This document shows positions 10,500 to 19,621 of a stretch of 64,000 nt of DNA, piece by piece. Where the stretch lies: NCBI GenBank assembly GCA_963797175.1, contig CAWCOL010000009.1, forward strand, positions 806,001 to 870,000, given 5' to 3'. The notes under the pieces were generated by a model. That model ran no database searches, was not told the DNA's origin, and saw only the letters and a list, made by a program, of their open reading frames with translations. Origin of the DNA: DATLLN01 sp963797175. Lineage in GTDB: Bacteria; Actinomycetota; Thermoleophilia; Gaiellales; JAICJC01. The translations under genes and the position numbers were made by a program. Every line of letters starts with the position of its first letter. Within the stretch, counting starts at the first letter, position 1.

Positions 10500-11150
10500 C
10501 TACTCGGCGTCGTCGCCGTCGTCCCAGACGGCCATCGAGACGGTCACCGTCCCGGCCCTGGGAGTGTCCCGGCGCACGGCCCGGCGGGCGCTGCGCAGCG
10601 CCGATCCGGCCCGCTCGACCAGCCCGTCGAACGTCTCGGCATGGGCCGGGCAGGCGGCGATGCCGATCGCGGCCAGCGGCTGGCGGCCGTCGGGTGAGCG
10701 GACGCGGGCGATGGCCCGCAGCAGCCGCTCAGCGGCGACCGAGGCGTTGCGGCTGTCGGTCTCGCACATGATCACGCCGAACTCGGTGCTGCCGACGCGG
10801 CAGGCGACGTCGAGGGCGCGGACGCTGCCGCCGATGGCCGTGCCGATCTCGCGCATCGCGTCCGCGGTGTCCTCGCCCTCCTCCTCGAGGCCGTCCACCG
10901 ACGCCAGGGCCAGCGCGACCGGCCGGCCGTAGGTGCGCGACCGCTCGATCTCCCGGGTCAGCGCCTCGACGAAGTGCCGGCTGTTCCACAGCGCGGTGTC
11001 CTCGTCGCGCCGCTCGACCATCGCCAGCTCGGCCCGCACACCGTCCAGCTCGTCCTCCAGGCGCATGCCGCGGCGATGCTGACGGATCAGCACCGCGATC
11101 AGGCCGACCAGGGCGCCGGCGGCGAATGCGAGCAGGAACGCGTAGATCAC
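10500..11150 (-). CDS. Membrane-anchored degenerate GGDEF-domain protein
   Basis: 216 residues: one N-terminal membrane span (residues 3-22), a short linker, then a GGDEF-fold domain (residues 50-195) in which the signature loop reads GSTEF and the usual DPLTGLxN entry reads DEDTALWNS. The RxxD inhibition site is absent at its usual position. Catalytic cyclase activity is unlikely; such proteins often act as effectors or scaffolds. It overlaps the upstream zinc-ribbon gene by 4 bp (ATGA), so the two are translated together. Confidence 0.75.
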   Translation of the reverse strand: MIYAFLLAFAAGALVGLIAVLIRQHRRGMRLEDELDGVRAELAMVERRDEDTALWNSRHFVEALTREIERSRTYGRPVALALASVDGLEEEGEDTADAMREIGTAIGGSVRALDVACRVGSTEFGVIMCETDSRNASVAAERLLRAIARVRSPDGRQPLAAIGIAACPAHAETFDGLVERAGSALRSARRAVRRDTPRAGTVTVSMAVWDDGDDAE

Positions 11151-11470
11151 AGGGACTGCCTCTCGTTATCGCTGGCGGAAGCGCCCGCGTCAACCGCAAC
11201 CGGATGCCGGCGCTCCGGCTTGCGGCGGATCTCGACGCCGAACAGCTCCGCGTCGCGCAGCGGCTCACCGCAGGCGCGGCAGGCGATGCCCATCAACGAC
11301 TCGATCGGCGCGCCGCATGCCGCGCACTGGGAGACCACCGTGCCGCCGCAGTCGGGGCACGTCTCGGGGAGCGTCGTCTCCGACCCGGTCATGAAGCGGC
11401 GGCCCCAGCCGCAGCCGAGGCAGAAGCCGACCCTGTCACCGAGCTCTTCGCGGTTCCTGCGTGACGCCAC
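11147..11470 (-). CDS. Small zinc-ribbon protein
   Basis: 107 residues from GTG 11470. Several CxxC pairs are visible (CLGC, CPDC, CAAC, CRAC), enough for two zinc ribbons. The rest is basic and low in hydrophobics, and the last 30 residues are probably disordered. No enzymatic motif. It is the first gene of a two-gene unit with the degenerate GGDEF protein and diverges from the E1-alpha gene. Function unknown. Confidence 0.65.
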   Translation of the reverse strand: MASRRNREELGDRVGFCLGCGWGRRFMTGSETTLPETCPDCGGTVVSQCAACGAPIESLMGIACRACGEPLRDAELFGVEIRRKPERRHPVAVDAGASASDNERQSL

Positions 11471-11539
11471 AGAGCCGATTCTGCCACACGGGCCGCCAAC
11501 CTCGACACGGCCGGGACAGCGGCTAGACTGCGAGTGAGG

Positions 11540-12583
11540 ATGGCAGTCGCCCGAGAAGCCATACCGGTGGAGTCCACCGAGGACGTCAGGCAGGCCGATC
11601 TCGACCGCGAAGACCTCCTCCAGATCTACCGGAACATGCTGGTCACGCGCGGGATCGAGGAGCGCGGCCACATCCTCTACCGGCAGGGCAAGATCCCCGG
11701 CTCGTTCTACACCGGCCGCGGCAACGAGGCGGCCGCCGTCGGCGTCGCCACCGCCATGCGGGCCGACGACGTGGGCGCGGCGATCCAGCGGGACATGGGC
11801 GTGCACGTCACCCGCGGCACCGAGCCGTGGCGCATCTTCGCCCAGTACATGGGCCGCGCCGACGGCCTCGCCCGCGGCCGCGACGGCAACGTCCACATGG
11901 CGGACATCCGGCTGGGCCTGATCGCGATGGTCAGCCACCTGCCGGCGCTGATGCCGGTCGCCGTCGGGTGTGCGCTCTCCTTCAAGATCCGCCGCCAGCC
12001 GCGCGTCGCCGTTGCCTGGTCCGGAGACGGTGCGATGCAGCGGGGCGACGCGCACGAGGCGATGAACCTGGCGGCCGTCCAGCACCTCCCGGTCGTCTTC
12101 ATCGTAGACAACAACCAGTTCGCCTACTCGACGCCCAGCCGGCTCGAGTACGCCTGCGACCACCTGGCCGACCGCGCCGCGGCGTACGGGTTCGAGGGCG
12201 TCGTGGTGGACGGCTGCGACGTGCTCACCGTCTACCGCGAGGCGCACGCGGCGATCGAGAAGGCGCGCGCCGGCGGCGGCCCCACCCTGCTCGAGCTGGT
12301 CACGCTGCGGATGGAGGGCCACGCCGTCCACGACGACGCCTTCTACGTGCCGCGGGAGACGCTCGAGCACTGGGTCAAGCTCGACCCGATCGAGCGCTAC
12401 CGGCGCTGGCTCAAGGACAACGGCCTGCTGGACGAGCCGCAGGACGACGAGATCACCGTCGAGGTCAAGCGGCTGCTGAACGAGGCCGTCAAGCGGGCCG
12501 AGGACAGCCCCGCCCCCGACCCGGCCGAGCTCCTGGACGGCGTCTACGCCGATCCCGAGGAGCTCGACACCCCCCACCATTGA
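11540..12583 (+). CDS. 2-oxoacid (pyruvate/acetoin/branched-chain) dehydrogenase E1 component, alpha subunit
   Basis: 347 residues from ATG 11540 (GTG 11534 also in frame). The thiamine-diphosphate motif runs from GDGAMQ (about residue 162) to DNNQ, and RGNEAAAVG and the E1-alpha C-terminal pattern are present. It decarboxylates the 2-oxoacid and loads the lipoyl group of E2 together with E1 beta. The separate alpha and beta chains and the neighbours (E1 beta, E2, lipB, lipA) fit a PDH- or BCKDH-type complex; sequence alone does not fix the substrate. TAGACT at 11524-11529 is a candidate -10 box. Confidence 0.93.
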   Translation: MAVAREAIPVESTEDVRQADLDREDLLQIYRNMLVTRGIEERGHILYRQGKIPGSFYTGRGNEAAAVGVATAMRADDVGAAIQRDMGVHVTRGTEPWRIFAQYMGRADGLARGRDGNVHMADIRLGLIAMVSHLPALMPVAVGCALSFKIRRQPRVAVAWSGDGAMQRGDAHEAMNLAAVQHLPVVFIVDNNQFAYSTPSRLEYACDHLADRAAAYGFEGVVVDGCDVLTVYREAHAAIEKARAGGGPTLLELVTLRMEGHAVHDDAFYVPRETLEHWVKLDPIERYRRWLKDNGLLDEPQDDEITVEVKRLLNEAVKRAEDSPAPDPAELLDGVYADPEELDTPHH

Positions 12584-12747
12584 TGATTGATTCCACGAAC
12601 TCCACGGCTCTGGCAGGGGCCCAGCGAGGCTCAGACGCCACCGGCGTCCTTGAACAGGCTTCATCCAGCCTGCCCTGCGGACGCCACCGGCGTTTGAGCG
12701 ACGCTGGATCCACTCCCAAAGCCACGAATTCCGTGGAACCAACCATC
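12582..12747. repeat. 166-nt imperfect palindrome between the E1-alpha and E1-beta genes
   Basis: Almost the whole spacer between the E1-alpha stop and the E1-beta Shine-Dalgarno is one long inverted repeat. The left arm begins GATGATTGATTCCACG and the right arm ends with its near-complement CGTGGAACCAACCATC. Matching continues inward at roughly three quarters identity to a CAGGCT/AGCCTG stem around 12655-12672. A 14-nt unit, GACGCCACCGGCGT, occurs in each arm and is itself a small hairpin. It looks like a miniature repeat element or a processing/attenuation hairpin. Confidence 0.75.
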
Positions 12748-12758
12748 TAAGGAGCACC

Positions 12759-13736
12759 TTGGCCGTCAAGACGTACCTGCAGGCGATCTCCGAAGGGCTC
12801 CGCGACGAGATGCGCCGCGACGGGCGCGTGTTCCTGATCGGCGAGGACATCGGCGTCTACGGCGGGGCGTTCAAGGTGACCCAGGGCTTCCAGGCCGAGT
12901 TCGGCGAGGATCGCGTGATCGACTCGCCGCTGTCCGAGACCGCGATCGTCGGCGCCTGCACCGGCGCCGCGCTGATGGGGATGCGGCCCGTCTGCGAGAT
13001 GCAGTTCTCCGACTTCGTCTCCTGCGCCTTCGACCAGCTGGTCACGGTCGCCGCCAAGCAGCACTACCGGGTGGGCACGCCGGTGCCGATCGTCGTCCGC
13101 CTGCCCTCCGGCGGCGGCTTCTCGGGCGGCCCGTTCCACTCCCAGAACCCGGAGGGCTTCTTCGCCCACTGCCCGGGCCTGAAGATCGTCGCGCCCGCCA
13201 CCCCGGCGGACGCCAAGGGGCTGATCGTCCAGGCGATCCGCGATCCGAACCCCGTCCTCTTCTTCGAGCACAAGCACCTCTACCGCCGGATCAAGGGCGA
13301 GGTGCCCGAGGGCGAGCACAGCGTCGAGTTCGGCCGCGCCCGCATCCACCGCGAGGGCAGCGACGTCTCGGTGATCACCTACGGCGCGATGGTCTACACG
13401 GCCGAGGAGGCCGCCGAGCAGGTCGCGGCCAAGGACGGGACGTCGGTCGAGATCCTCGACCTGCGCAGCATCACGCCGTGGGACAAGGAGGCGGTTCTGG
13501 CCTCGGTGGCGAAGACCAGCAAGGTGATCGTGCTCCACGAGGACACCCACACGGCCGGCTTCGGCGCGGAGATCGCCGCGACCATCGCCGAGGAGGCGTT
13601 CACCGAGCTCGATGCCCCGGTCGTGCGCGTGACGGCGCCCGACACCCCCGTCCCGTTCGCCCCCACCCTCGAGAAGGCGTTCCTGCCGCAGGTCGAGGAC
13701 GTGGCCGCGGCGATCGAAGAGCTGTCCGCCTACTGA
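12759..13736 (+). CDS. 2-oxoacid dehydrogenase E1 component, beta subunit
   Basis: 325 residues, the usual E1-beta length. The conserved GEDIGVYGG, DSPLSE and EMQFSDF motifs and the transketolase C-terminal domain (LDLRSITPWD, HEDTHTAGFG) are present. It pairs with E1 alpha to build the heterotetramer and supplies the glutamate that activates thiamine diphosphate. Start is TTG 12759, seven bases after AAGGAG. It lies 30 bp before the E2 gene in the same unit. Confidence 0.95.
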   Translation: MAVKTYLQAISEGLRDEMRRDGRVFLIGEDIGVYGGAFKVTQGFQAEFGEDRVIDSPLSETAIVGACTGAALMGMRPVCEMQFSDFVSCAFDQLVTVAAKQHYRVGTPVPIVVRLPSGGGFSGGPFHSQNPEGFFAHCPGLKIVAPATPADAKGLIVQAIRDPNPVLFFEHKHLYRRIKGEVPEGEHSVEFGRARIHREGSDVSVITYGAMVYTAEEAAEQVAAKDGTSVEILDLRSITPWDKEAVLASVAKTSKVIVLHEDTHTAGFGAEIAATIAEEAFTELDAPVVRVTAPDTPVPFAPTLEKAFLPQVEDVAAAIEELSAY

Positions 13737-13765
13737 TGATCCCCGAGCTTTAGGAGCCGCCCCCC

Positions 13766-15206
13766 ATGGCCACCGGAACCGTCGTCGATGTCGTGATGCC
13801 CCAGATGGGCGTGAGCGTGTCCGAGGGCACCATCACCCGCTGGACGAAGTCCGTGGGCGAGCGGATCGAGGCCGACGAGATCATCGTCGAGATCTCGACC
13901 GACAAGGTGGACACCGAGGTGCCCTCCCCCGCGTCGGGCGTCGTCCGCGAGATCCTGGCCGACGAGGGCCAGACCGTGCCGGTGAACACGCGGATCGCCG
14001 TGATCGAGACCGGCGACGGAGGCGGAGGGGGCGCCGAGGCGCCGGCCGAGCCCGCGCCCGCCGCGGAGCAGGCCGCGGCCCCCGCGCCCCCCGAGGCGCC
14101 CCGCACGACGGAGCCGGCGGCACCCGCGCCCGCCCCGGCGGCGACCAATGGCGGCGGCGGCGACGCCGACGAGTCCGGCCGCACCTTCGTCAGCCCCGTG
14201 GTCGCCCGCATGCTGGCCGAGCACGGCCTCGACATCGACCAGATCCGCGGCACCGGCCGCGGCGGCCGCGTCACCAAGAAGGACGTCGCGGCCTTCGTCG
14301 AGTCGGGCGGAGCTGCCGCCGTACCGGCCCCCGCGGCGCCGCCCGTGCACGACGTGCCCCACTTCGCACCGCCCCAGGCCGAGGAGCCGGCGGCCGTCGT
14401 GCAGGACGCGCCGCCCCCGCCGCCCCCGGCTCCCGCCCGCACAGGCGGCGCCGCCCGCCGCTCCGGCGGCCGCGCCGGCGCTCGCCGACGGCGACGAGGT
14501 CTACCAGTTCAACACGATCCGCAAGGTGATCGCCCGGCACATGCGGCACTCGCTGGAGACCGCCGCCCAGGTCACCACCGTCGTCGAGGTGGACATGACC
14601 GGCGTCGTCAACCTGCGCCGCAAGTGGAAGCCGCTCTACCAGGAGCGGTACGGCGTCAACCTCACCTACGTCCCGTTCGTCGCCCGCGCGGCGATCGACG
14701 CGATCGGCCGCTGGCCGTGGATCAACGCCGAGATCCAGGGCGAGACCGCGATCATCAAGAAGGCGGTCAACCTGGGCATGGCGGTCGCGATCGACGACGC
14801 CAAGGGCCTGCTGGTGCCGGTCATCCACCGCGCCGAGGAGAAGAACCTGGTCGGCCTCGCCCGGTCGGTGATCGAGATGGCCGAGAAGGCGCGCACCAAG
14901 ACGCTGACGCCCGACGAGATGACCGGCGGCAGCTTCACGATCACGAACCCCGGCGTGTTCGGCGCGTTGATCGGCACGCCGATCATCCCCGATGGGCAGG
15001 TTGCGATCCTCGACGTCGAGGCGATCGTGAAGCGGCCGATGGTGGTCACCGACGACCACGGTAACGACGCGATCGCGATCCGCCACATGATGTTCCTCTG
15101 CCTCTCCTACGACCACCGGCTGGTGGACGGCGCCTATGCGGCGCAGTTCATCGCCCAGGTCAAGGCCAACCTCGAGCGCTGGGACGACCAGGCCTTCGGC
15201 CTGTAG
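13766..15206 (+). CDS. Dihydrolipoyl acyltransferase (E2), +1 frameshift in the linker
   Basis: Domains in order: lipoyl domain (residues 1-80, modified lysine in STDKVDTE near residue 47), a proline/alanine linker, the peripheral subunit-binding domain (about residues 135-170, VARMLAEHGLD), a second proline-rich linker, and the catalytic acyltransferase domain with DHRLVDG near its end. The frame changes in the second linker near 14440, where one extra C in a CCC run fits; length 1441 nt is 3n+1. It passes the acyl group from lipoamide to CoA. Immediately followed by lipB and lipA, which lipoylate this protein. Confidence 0.92.
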
Positions 15207-15210
15207 CGCG

Positions 15211-15894
15211 ATGAGCACCGGCGCCTACGTGTACGACCTGCCGGGGCTGACGAGCTACGGCCGGGCGATGGAGATCCAGCAGGACCTGGCCGCGGCCCGC
15301 AGCCAGGCAGCCGTGCCGGACGCGGTGATGCTGCTGGAGCACGACCCGGTGATCTCGCTGGGATCGCGCGCGCTGCCGGCCGAGGAGCTTCTCCTGGCCG
15401 CGGTGGACTACGCGCGCCGCGGCATCGAGCTGGTCGAGGTCAGCCGCGGCGGCCGCTCCACCTACCACGGCCCCGGCCAGCTGGTCTGCTACCCGATCCT
15501 CGACCTGCACGACCACGGAAAGGACCTCCACCGCTACGTGCGGAACCTGGAGGAGGTGCTGATCATGACGCTGCGGCGGCTCGGCATCGACGGCCGCCGG
15601 GTGGACGCGAAGGACTTCAGCGGCGTCTGGGTCGAGGACCGCAAGATCGCGTCGATCGGGGTGCGCTGCGCGCACTGGATCACGACCCACGGGTTCTCGC
15701 TGAACGGGAACCTCGACCTCGCCGTGTACGGCACCTTCGACGCCTGCGGCCTGGGTGGCGCACCGTTCACGTCTGCGACGCAGGAGCTCGGCCGCGACGT
15801 CACGGTGGACGAGCTGCGGCCGCTGGTGGTGGAGTCGTTCGCCGAGGTGTTCGACGTCGAGTTCGAGGCGCTGCCCGTGGAGGCCGCGGTCTGA
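15211..15894 (+). CDS. lipB: Octanoyltransferase LipB
   Basis: 227 residues. SRGGRSTYHGPGQLV and DRKIASIGV (with the acyl-binding lysine) identify LipB; the catalytic cysteine is in FDACGLGG near residue 176. The enzyme moves an octanoyl group from acyl carrier protein to lipoyl domains. ATG 15211 follows the E2 stop by 4 bp and the stop overlaps the lipA start by one base. The 15 codons before ATG belong to the end of E2. Confidence 0.95.
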   Translation: MSTGAYVYDLPGLTSYGRAMEIQQDLAAARSQAAVPDAVMLLEHDPVISLGSRALPAEELLLAAVDYARRGIELVEVSRGGRSTYHGPGQLVCYPILDLHDHGKDLHRYVRNLEEVLIMTLRRLGIDGRRVDAKDFSGVWVEDRKIASIGVRCAHWITTHGFSLNGNLDLAVYGTFDACGLGGAPFTSATQELGRDVTVDELRPLVVESFAEVFDVEFEALPVEAAV

Positions 15895-16802
15895 TGCCGT
15901 TCAGCGAGCTCGCCCGGAGCCGCCCGGAGTGGATGAAGGTGCGGGCGCCCTCGGCCAACACCCGCTTCGCCGAGCTCCAGGGCGTGATGCGCGAGGGCGG
16001 GCTGCACACGGTCTGCGAGGAGGCGCGCTGCCCCAACATCGGCGAGTGCTGGGGCCGGGGAACGGCGACGTTCCAGATCCTGGGCGACGTCTGCACCCGG
16101 GCGTGCCGCTACTGCGCCGTCACCAGCGGCCGGCCGGAGGGCGCCCCGGAGCCGCTCGAGCCGCTGCGGGTGGCCACGGCCGCGCGGCGGATGCGCCTGC
16201 GCCACGTCGTCGTCACCTCGGTCGACCGGGACGACCTGGACGACCGCGGCGCCGGCCACTTCGCCGCCACGATCCGCGCGCTCCGCCGGCGCGCACCGGG
16301 GTGCGCGGTCGAGGTGCTGGTGCCGGACTTCCTCGGCTTCCAGGAGGGCGCCCTGCGCACCGTGCTGGAGGCGGAGCCGGATGTCTTCAACCACAACATC
16401 GAGACGGTCGAGCGGCTGTACCGCGGCGTGCGGCCCAAGGGCGACTACCGCAAGGCCCTGGCGCTGCTCGACCGGGCCAAGGACGTGTGGGCCGAGCTGC
16501 GGCCGGACGCTCCGCCGCTGGTCACGAAGAGTGGCATCATCGTCGGCATGGGCGAGCGGGACGAGGAGATCGTCGGCGTCATGCGCGACCTGCGCGCGCA
16601 CCGCGTGGACATCGTCACCATCGGCCAGTACCTCCAGCCGACAGCGCGGCACCTGCCGCTCGACCGCTGGGTGACGCCGGAGCAGTTCGACGGGCTGCGC
16701 GAGGCGGGCGAGGCGATGGGCTTCGCGTCGGTGTTCGCGGGGCCGCTGGTGCGCTCGAGCTACCACGCCGAGGAGCAGGCGGCGGAGGCGCTGGCCAGGT
16801 GA
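15894..16802 (+). CDS. lipA: Lipoyl synthase LipA
   Basis: 302 residues. Auxiliary cluster motif CEEARCPNIGEC (about residues 41-52), radical-SAM motif CTRACRYC (67-74) and the C-terminal VRSSYHAEEQ, whose serine is the sixth ligand of the auxiliary cluster. It inserts two sulfurs into octanoyl-E2. It shares a base with the lipB stop, and its own stop overlaps the cupin start (GTGA). Confidence 0.97.
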   Translation: MPFSELARSRPEWMKVRAPSANTRFAELQGVMREGGLHTVCEEARCPNIGECWGRGTATFQILGDVCTRACRYCAVTSGRPEGAPEPLEPLRVATAARRMRLRHVVVTSVDRDDLDDRGAGHFAATIRALRRRAPGCAVEVLVPDFLGFQEGALRTVLEAEPDVFNHNIETVERLYRGVRPKGDYRKALALLDRAKDVWAELRPDAPPLVTKSGIIVGMGERDEEIVGVMRDLRAHRVDIVTIGQYLQPTARHLPLDRWVTPEQFDGLREAGEAMGFASVFAGPLVRSSYHAEEQAAEALAR

Positions 16803-17335
16803 GCGACGTGCGCGAGGCCAGGATGGAGCGGGACGCCGACGGCGTCCAGGCGAGCGGCCCCGGCTGGTACGTGGTCAATGCGCGCGACGCGCGCTGGTGG
16901 CACCACGACGAGCTGGGCTCCGCGGTCACGTTCGAGGGCGACGAGCGCTTCCCGCACTTCGGGATCAACATCCAGGTGCTGAAGCCCGGCGAGCCGAACT
17001 GCATGTACCACGGCGAGGAGGCGCAGGAGGACTTCCTGGTGCTGGCCGGCGAGTGCCTGCTGCTGATCGAGGGCGAGGAGCGCCCGCTGCGCCAGTGGGA
17101 CTTCATCCACTGCCCGCCCTGGGCCGAGCACGTCTTCGTCGGCGCGGGCGACGGCCCCTGCGTGATCCTGATGGTGGGCGCGCGCAACGCCGGCGACGGC
17201 CTGATCTACCCGGTCAACGAGACGGCGCGACGCCATGACGCCGGGGTCGAGCATGAGACGGACACGGGCGAGGTGGCGTACGCCCGCTTCGAGCAGCCGA
17301 CGCTCGGCCCCTACACCGGCGACCTGCCCGGCTGA
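16799..17335 (+). CDS. Cupin-domain protein
   Basis: 178 residues from GTG 16799. The cupin barrel spans residues 55-130: GINIQVLKPGEPN, MYHGEEAQEDFLVLAGE, then PPWAEHVFV. The H...EE...E and final H positions match the metal-binding residues of cupins. It may be a dioxygenase, isomerase or binding protein; nothing specifies the ligand. Translational coupling with lipA suggests co-expression but not necessarily a role in lipoylation. Confidence 0.75.
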   Translation: MSDVREARMERDADGVQASGPGWYVVNARDARWWHHDELGSAVTFEGDERFPHFGINIQVLKPGEPNCMYHGEEAQEDFLVLAGECLLLIEGEERPLRQWDFIHCPPWAEHVFVGAGDGPCVILMVGARNAGDGLIYPVNETARRHDAGVEHETDTGEVAYARFEQPTLGPYTGDLPG

Positions 17336-17342
17336 CCGCCGC

Positions 17343-17740
17343 TTACTGGAACCGGGCGGCCAGGGCGCGGAGGCGGGCGACGTCACGCGACGCCATCTCC
17401 ACCGTGGCGACCTTGCCGTCGATCAGGTGGGCGGTCAGCGTCGGCCTCCCGCCGGGGCCGAGCACGCAGCGAAGCGCCTGGCCGGGGCAGCTCCACCCGG
17501 CCGTGGTGAGCGTCTCCGTGCGCGCTCCCACCCGCACGCCGTCGCCTGGCCGGTGATGGGCGGGCTGCCCAGGCTCGCGTCCACCGTCGGGCAGCGCGAG
17601 CCCATCGCCACCGGCCCGATGCGCTGCTGGCCAGGCGCGATCAGGAAGGCGGATGCGACCGACACCACGGCCTGCGCTCGGCCGCCCCCGCAGCCCGCGG
17701 GCATCAGGGCAGCCGCGACCGCGGCGAAGCAGCCGGGCAG
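17343..17740 (-). CDS. Small putative lipoprotein, frameshifted
   Basis: About 130 residues. The N-terminal hydrophobic stretch ends in LMPAGCGGG, a lipobox-like site near residue 13-17, followed by a cysteine-containing domain (CPTVDASLG, then in a different frame ETLTTAGWSCPGQALRCVLG). The frame change is near 17545 and is net -1. No regular start codon is in frame above the signal sequence, so a further error may exist. Secreted or membrane-attached; function unknown. It ends 8 bp from the convergent cupin gene. Confidence 0.4.
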
Positions 17741-17792
17741 TGGCTTCCCATCCGGCGATCGTACCAGCGTCTTCCCCGGCCGGAAGCGCCAA

Positions 17793-17798
17793 TAGACT
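17793..17798 (+). promoter_or_regulatory. -10 box TAGACT of a leaderless transcript
   Basis: TAGACT lies 7 nt upstream of GTG 17806, placing transcription initiation at or next to the start codon. The same spacing recurs at other genes here. Confidence 0.6.
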
Positions 17799-17805
17799 CC
17801 GGCTC

Positions 17806-18597
17806 GTGACGTCCTTCCGCATCCTCCGGTTCGGGTCGGACGAGCTCCCGCCGATCGCCTGCCTGCACGACGTGCGCGGCCACGCGCGCGTGTTCGAGCG
17901 GCTGGCGCGGTCGCTCGAGGAGGGCCGCCACATCATCTCCTACGACCTGCGCGGGCACGGCCGCTCGCCGTGGTCAGGGCCGCACACGATCGAACAGCAC
18001 GTGGCCGACCTGGACACCGTGCTCGACACCTGCGAGGTCGACCAGGTCGGGCTGATCGGCGCCGGCTTCGGTGGGCGCATCGCCATCGCCTACGCCGTGC
18101 GCAGGCAGGAGCGGGTCAACTCGATGACGCTGCTCGACCCGCCGCTGTGGCCCGGCGCCGACCGCATGCACGCCGAGGCCCGGCGCGAGCGCCGGGGCGG
18201 CGGCTTCACCACCGTGGACGCGGCGATCGAGGACCGCCGGGCACAGGAGGAGCTGCTCCACACGCCCCGAGCGCTGCTCGAGGAGGAGATGGCCGAGCAC
18301 CTGGTCGCCGACGAGGACGGCCAGTACCGCTACCGCTACAGCCGTGCCGCCGCCCAGGCCGCGTTCGAGCTGATGGCCGTCTCCGAGGGCGGGCTGAAGG
18401 ACGTGCTCTGCCCGACCATGCTGCTGCACGGCGAGGAGTCCTCGCTGCTGTCGGCCGCCGACGTCGAGCGCGCGAACGACGAGCTGCGGCGGGTGCGTGT
18501 CGAAACGGTGCCGGGCGGGCATGCCGTGCTGTGGGACGCGCTGGCCGAGACCAGCGCCCACGCCAAGTCATTCCTGGTCGCGCGCAAGCCCGCCTGA
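17806..18597 (+). CDS. Alpha/beta-hydrolase fold protein lacking the nucleophile serine
   Basis: 263 residues. The fold is clear: CLHDVRGHARVF (oxyanion side), SYDLRGHGRS, then the nucleophile elbow, a cap domain rich in acidic and arginine residues, and PTMLLHGEES and GGHAVLWD with the usual acid and histidine. The elbow, normally GxSxG, reads IGAGFGG: the serine position is glycine. A standard hydrolase mechanism is therefore not possible. GTG 17806 is the likely start, with no Shine-Dalgarno but a -10 box 7 nt upstream. Confidence 0.8.
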   Translation: MTSFRILRFGSDELPPIACLHDVRGHARVFERLARSLEEGRHIISYDLRGHGRSPWSGPHTIEQHVADLDTVLDTCEVDQVGLIGAGFGGRIAIAYAVRRQERVNSMTLLDPPLWPGADRMHAEARRERRGGGFTTVDAAIEDRRAQEELLHTPRALLEEEMAEHLVADEDGQYRYRYSRAAAQAAFELMAVSEGGLKDVLCPTMLLHGEESSLLSAADVERANDELRRVRVETVPGGHAVLWDALAETSAHAKSFLVARKPA

Positions 18598-18640
18598 CTC
18601 ACAAACCAGCACCCTCCCGCGTTCGTCGATGGGACGTGAC

Positions 18641-19621
18641 ATGCCACAACCCGTGATCGAGGTCGATCAGCTGCGCCGCACGTACCGGACGACGACCGGT
18701 CTGTTCCGGCGTCGCACGCTGGACGTGGAGGCCGTCCGCGGCGTCTCGTTCGCGGTCGGCGAAGGCGAGCTGTTCGGGCTGCTGGGGCCGAACGGCGCCG
18801 GCAAGACCACCACCATCAAGATGCTGATCACCCTGCTGCTTCCCACGGCGGGAAGCGCCCGCGTGCTCGGCATGGACGTCGTCGATCGGGCGCGGGACAT
18901 CCGCCGCCAGATCGGCTACGTGTTCGGCGGCGACAAGGGCCTGTACGAGCGGCTGCCCGCGATCGACAACCTGCGCTACTTCGCCGAGCTGTACGCCGTG
19001 CCGCCGCACACCCAGCGCCGCCGCATCGACGAGATGCTCGACCTGGTCGGCCTGCGCGGCCGCGAGCACGAGCGCGTCGAGGGCTACTCCCGCGGGATGC
19101 GCCAGCGGCTGCACATCGCCCGCGGCCTGCTGCACGATCCCCCGGTCGTCTTCCTGGACGAGCCGACGATCGGCGTCGATCCGGTCGGCGCCCGCGACCT
19201 GCGCCGCACGATCGAGCAGCTCAAGCAGTCCGGCAAGACGGTGCTGCTGACCACGCACTACATGTTCGAGGCGGACGCCCTGTGCGACCGGATCGCCGTG
19301 ATCGCGCGCGGCTCCCTGGTCGGCGAGGGCACGCCCCAGGCGCTGAAGGCGCGCGTCGCCCACCGCACCGTCGTCGAGATCGAGACCTACGGGATCGGCG
19401 AGGAGGAGATCGGCCGGGTGCGGGCGATGGAGGGCGTCGCGTCCGTGTCGGTCGAGGATCGCGACCAGGCCCAGCTGCTGCTGGTGCAGTCGCCGGACGG
19501 CCTCGAGATGACCGGCCGCCTGCTGTCGGCGCTGGACGGGGTGCGGGTGGGTCGGGTCGCCTCGCGCGAGCCGACCCTCGAGGACGCCTACGTCGCGCTG
19601 GTCACCGAGGAGGCCGAGTGA
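18641..19621 (+). CDS. ABC transporter ATP-binding protein (DrrA/ABC-2 type)
   Basis: 326 residues. Walker A GPNGAGKTTT near residue 46, signature EGYSRGMRQR, Walker B VVFLDEPTIG, and the ABC-2 exporter feature of a C-terminal domain after the H-loop (LLTTHYMFEADALCDR). It powers export with the two permeases that follow in the same unit. ATG 18641 is used (ATG 18629 possible). Its stop overlaps the first permease's GTG. Confidence 0.93.
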   Translation: MPQPVIEVDQLRRTYRTTTGLFRRRTLDVEAVRGVSFAVGEGELFGLLGPNGAGKTTTIKMLITLLLPTAGSARVLGMDVVDRARDIRRQIGYVFGGDKGLYERLPAIDNLRYFAELYAVPPHTQRRRIDEMLDLVGLRGREHERVEGYSRGMRQRLHIARGLLHDPPVVFLDEPTIGVDPVGARDLRRTIEQLKQSGKTVLLTTHYMFEADALCDRIAVIARGSLVGEGTPQALKARVAHRTVVEIETYGIGEEEIGRVRAMEGVASVSVEDRDQAQLLLVQSPDGLEMTGRLLSALDGVRVGRVASREPTLEDAYVALVTEEAE

